Source: Flammeovirgaceae bacterium (GTDB lineage Bacteria > Bacteroidota > Bacteroidia > Cytophagales > Cyclobacteriaceae). From it: a stretch of DNA of 53,450 bases. The DNA is taken from positions 1-53,450 of the forward strand of contig JAJTGY010000026.1 in NCBI GenBank assembly GCA_021298015.1, in the 5' to 3' direction. The notes below the pieces were generated by a model that saw nothing but the letters and a program-made list of their open reading frames with translations, did no database searches and was not told the origin of the DNA. Position 1 is the first letter of the stretch. The number at the start of each line of letters is the position of its first letter. Positions 51,042-53,450 of the stretch are shown piece by piece. Position numbers and translations under genes: made by a program.

Positions 51042-53352
51042 GCAAAAGCATTGGGTACAGGTGGACAAACGCAAACTGGAAATCTCCAATCTGGACAAAG
51101 TACTGTTTCCGGAAGACGGCATTGTAAAAGCCCAGGTCATTGAATACTATCTCTCAATTGCCCCGACATTGCTGCAGCATGTAAAAAACCGGGCGCTTAC
51201 GCTCATCCGCTACCCCGATGGCATTCACGGTGAGATGTTTTACCAAAAGAACCGGCCCGAGTGGGCCCCAAAATGGGTTGAGTTTGCCGAACTGGGTTCA
51301 GAAGACAAGAAGGACTATATCGTGGCCACTGAGCCGGCCTTGTTGGTATGGCTGGCGAACCTCGCTGCGCTGGAGTTACATCAGATTCACTCCCGAAAAC
51401 CGCACTTTGATAAGCCGGACTACATGGTGTTCGATCTTGATCCACCGGAAGGCTATTCCTTTAAAAAGATCGTTGACTTAGCCATCCGGCTCAAGACGCA
51501 CGTAGAGGACTTTGGCTACACACCCTTTGTTAAAACAACGGGCGGCAAAGGCGTGCACATTTGTTGCCCGCTGATTCCGCACCACCATTTTCATGACGTG
51601 TTTGAGGCTGCGCAGGCCATTGCACAACCCTTTGTTGATGCGAACGGGAAGGAAACCACACTCCATATCAAAAAGGATGCGCGTAAAGGAAGAGTGTTGA
51701 TTGACATTTACCGCATTCGGGCGGGACAAAGCATTGTGTCGCCCTACAGCCTTCGGGGGCGGGTGGGGGCGCCCGTTAGCATGCCACTGACGTGGGAACA
51801 ATTGAAGGCCACGCAGTCGCCACGCGAGTATACTATTCACAACGCAATTGAGCTCGTTACCCGTCTGGGCGATGCCTGGGCCACGTTCGATGCTTTTGCG
51901 GTTGAGATTCACACGCATCGCAAGAAGGTGAGCGCCAAAAAACTACCGGAGTCAAAAAAGAGAAAAACGCCCGAGCAGCTTAAATCGTATGAGCAGAAGC
52001 GTGACTTCTCCAAAACGCCCGAACCAGAGGCGCGGATTGTGGAAGCCGGAGGAAACAACGTTGTAGTCCACCGCCACCACGCTTCGCATCTGCATTATGA
52101 CTTGCGCCTGGAGCAGGAGGGTGTCCTGAAATCGTGGGCCGTGCCCAAGGGACTGCCACCGTTACCGGGCATCAAACGGTTGGCCGTACAAACAGAAGAC
52201 CACCCGATGGAGTACCTTACCTTCGATGGTAAGATCCCGAAAGGACAGTATGGAGCGGGCGAAATGTGGATCTATGCGCTGGGTAAATACCAGATTACTA
52301 AAGAGAAAAAGGACGGTTTTTATTTCCGGCTTACAAGCAAGGAGGTCACAGGTGAATATCGCATTTATAAGATTCAGCGGGCCAAAGAATGGCTGCTGGA
52401 GCGGGTAGACCGGCCGCAGGTTGATTTCCTTACTCAGCCTTTTGAACCCATGTTGGCCGAAGCCGTTGACCGGCCACCACAACGAGAAGAAGAATATCTC
52501 TACGAAGTTAAATGGGACGGCATTCGGGCGTTAATTGTGCTAAACGAGGGGCAGATTTCGATTCGTACGCGCAACAACCTCGACATTACGGCTCAGTTCC
52601 CGGAGTTGACCCAAAGCGAAAAGTCGTTTCGCGCCACCTGCGGTGTGTTTGATAGTGAGATTGTGTGCCTTGATGCAGACGGCAGGCCATCCTTCAAAAA
52701 TGTAATCAAGCGAATGAACGCCAAGGGTTCGGCCATCGCGACTACCCGCAGCAAGCATCCTGCAGTTTGCTACGTGTTTGATTGCCTTTACCTGGATGGG
52801 CGACCGATTGTAAACGAGCCGTTGCTTCGAAGAAAATCATGGCTCAAAGATGCGTTGAAAGCCGACAATGGCTACCGCTTCAGCGAAACCGTTGACGATG
52901 GCCATGGCCTGTTTGAAGCCGCCCGTGCGCATCGTTTGGAGGGTATCATGGCCAAACGAAAGGACAGTCGCTATTACGTGGGTAAACGAAGCGATGCCTG
53001 GCTGAAAGTGAAAGTGCGCGATACCCGGGACTGTGCCATTATCGGTTATACCCCCGGCAAAGGCAATCGCCACTCGCTGTTTGGCGCCTTGCAACTGGCG
53101 GAGCACGTGGACGGGAAATGGTTGTACAGGGGCAAAGTGGGTACGGGCTTTGATGATCAAACCATGCAGACGATTTTTAAATGCATTCGCGCTTTGAGGG
53201 AAACTCGGAAGCCGGCCATGGAAGGCGGCAAAGTGATGGATGAGAAGGTGACCGTGTGGGTGCAGGCGAAGCTAACCGCAGAAATCAGCTTCGCCATGAT
53301 CACTGCGGACGGGATGTTCCGCGAACCGGTGTTTGTGAAGCTGATGAAGTAA
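51034..53352 (+). CDS. ligD: LigD: non-homologous end-joining polymerase-phosphoesterase-ligase
   Basis: The start at 51034 (MAKQKHWVQVDKRKLEISNL) is chosen because it overlaps the DUF4184 end by 8 bp; the longer frame lies within that gene. The 772-residue protein has three modules in the mycobacterial order. The polymerase (about 1-290) has VFDLDPPEG (Asp134, Asp136) and TTGGKGVHICCPL. The 3'-phosphoesterase (about 335-450) has VHRHHASHLHYDLRLEQEG. The ATP-dependent ligase (about 470-772) has the adenylation motif EVKWDGIRAL with Lys493. It repairs double-strand breaks, normally with Ku, whose gene is not in this window. Confidence 0.95.
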   Translation: MAKQKHWVQVDKRKLEISNLDKVLFPEDGIVKAQVIEYYLSIAPTLLQHVKNRALTLIRYPDGIHGEMFYQKNRPEWAPKWVEFAELGSEDKKDYIVATEPALLVWLANLAALELHQIHSRKPHFDKPDYMVFDLDPPEGYSFKKIVDLAIRLKTHVEDFGYTPFVKTTGGKGVHICCPLIPHHHFHDVFEAAQAIAQPFVDANGKETTLHIKKDARKGRVLIDIYRIRAGQSIVSPYSLRGRVGAPVSMPLTWEQLKATQSPREYTIHNAIELVTRLGDAWATFDAFAVEIHTHRKKVSAKKLPESKKRKTPEQLKSYEQKRDFSKTPEPEARIVEAGGNNVVVHRHHASHLHYDLRLEQEGVLKSWAVPKGLPPLPGIKRLAVQTEDHPMEYLTFDGKIPKGQYGAGEMWIYALGKYQITKEKKDGFYFRLTSKEVTGEYRIYKIQRAKEWLLERVDRPQVDFLTQPFEPMLAEAVDRPPQREEEYLYEVKWDGIRALIVLNEGQISIRTRNNLDITAQFPELTQSEKSFRATCGVFDSEIVCLDADGRPSFKNVIKRMNAKGSAIATTRSKHPAVCYVFDCLYLDGRPIVNEPLLRRKSWLKDALKADNGYRFSETVDDGHGLFEAARAHRLEGIMAKRKDSRYYVGKRSDAWLKVKVRDTRDCAIIGYTPGKGNRHSLFGALQLAEHVDGKWLYRGKVGTGFDDQTMQTIFKCIRALRETRKPAMEGGKVMDEKVTVWVQAKLTAEISFAMITADGMFREPVFVKLMK

Positions 53353-53371
53353 TCTGGAATCATTTCTTCGA

Positions 53372-53450
53372 TTCAAAAGTTTAGCGCAACAAATTACAAA
53401 AAGTAACTTGTTGCAAAATGAAAGAATACAAAAGACTTACCTATGAGGAC
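53372..53450 (+). mobile_element. Left end of an IS30-type insertion sequence
   Basis: Bases 53372-53395 match the reverse complement of bases 61-84 at 18 of 24 positions, so they are taken as the left terminal repeat. At 53386-53414 the sequence can fold into a hairpin with a GCAACAA/TTGTTGC stem, a TTAC/GTAA inner stem and an AAAAA loop, just before the ATG of the transposase-like ORF. It begins 20 bp after the ligD stop. The rest of the element lies beyond the window. Confidence 0.5.
53418..53450 (+). CDS. Start of a probable IS30-family transposase (cut by the window end)
   Basis: Only the first 11 residues, MKEYKRLTYED, are visible. IS30-type transposases of Bacteroidota commonly open with a similar lysine- and tyrosine-rich stretch ending LTxEDR or LTxEQR. 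The ORF lies directly behind a terminal repeat and hairpin, which agrees. The identity rests on very little sequence. Confidence 0.45.
   Translation, partial: MKEYKRLTYED

Noticed and set aside
1-53450. CRISPR array, prophage or known defence island
   Set aside because: No regularly spaced repeats, phage structural genes, restriction-modification genes or cas genes were seen. The only mobile features are the two IS-like ends.

Overview
The window looks like a chromosome segment from a member of the Bacteroidota, probably of the Cytophagales type. This rests on gene content read by eye, not on a database search. The markers are LytS/LytTR two-component pairs, a lipoprotein-type DUF885 peptidase, a PIG-L deacetylase next to a sodium:solute symporter, a split transketolase, a short basic protein often labelled 'SsrA-binding', TAnnTTTG-like promoter boxes, and few clear Shine-Dalgarno sites. 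No rRNA, tRNA, CRISPR array or phage module was seen.

Layout. Bases 1-84 and 53372-53450 look like the right and left ends of IS30-type insertion sequences, so the segment seems to lie between two such elements. From 0.2 to 5.7 kb there is a saccharopine-dehydrogenase-like reductase, a secreted amidohydrolase, and a divergent LytS-type kinase with its LytTR regulator. From 5.7 to 13 kb is an accessory, decaying region. It has two paralogous DUF885 lipoproteins (one intact, one broken) around a sarcosine/N-methyltryptophan oxidase, plus broken ceramidase and esterase genes carrying in-frame stops. From 13.5 to 19.9 kb are a solute-binding sensor kinase without an ATPase domain, a small unknown gene with a strong terminator, and a translationally coupled trio: PIG-L deacetylase, 39-aa membrane protein, sodium symporter.

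From 19.9 to 22.1 kb is an arsenic operon (arsR-arsM-arsN2-arsC, minus strand) with two matching palindromic operators and no exporter gene in view. From 22.1 to 31.5 kb are a TPR gene remnant, the two transketolase halves separated by an alpha/beta hydrolase, a gene fragment, a compact operon (FAH-family hydrolase, M23 peptidase, BCP peroxiredoxin), an M48 lipoprotein protease, a DnaQ-like exonuclease, and a Mur-ligase-like protein with no P-loop.

From 31.7 to 45.1 kb are dnaB, a degenerate histidine kinase, a DoxX-like protein, a quinone-oxidoreductase-like protein, a two-gene unit of small unknown proteins with an 18-bp palindrome at its start, a membrane zinc-ribbon protein, a C-terminal processing protease, a TraB/GumN-like protein lacking its usual histidines, a 1033-aa ABCG-type transporter with an N-terminal TerB-like region, a His-rich lipoprotein and a histone-deacetylase-family enzyme. 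From 45.3 to 53.4 kb are a sulfatase with two SDR oxidoreductases (minus strand), then an overlapping plus-strand set: an MHS-family MFS transporter, a DUF4184 membrane protein and LigD (polymerase-phosphoesterase-ligase).

Two themes stand out. One is recent pseudogene formation by single in-frame stops, mostly at 6-13 kb. The other is a run of intact genes whose catalytic or ATP-binding residues are missing. I found no single clearly new multi-gene defence or biosynthetic system. The best candidates for undescribed biology are the small palindrome-led gene pair, the symporter's small partner protein, the TerB-ABCG transporter, and the pseudo-enzymes around dnaB.
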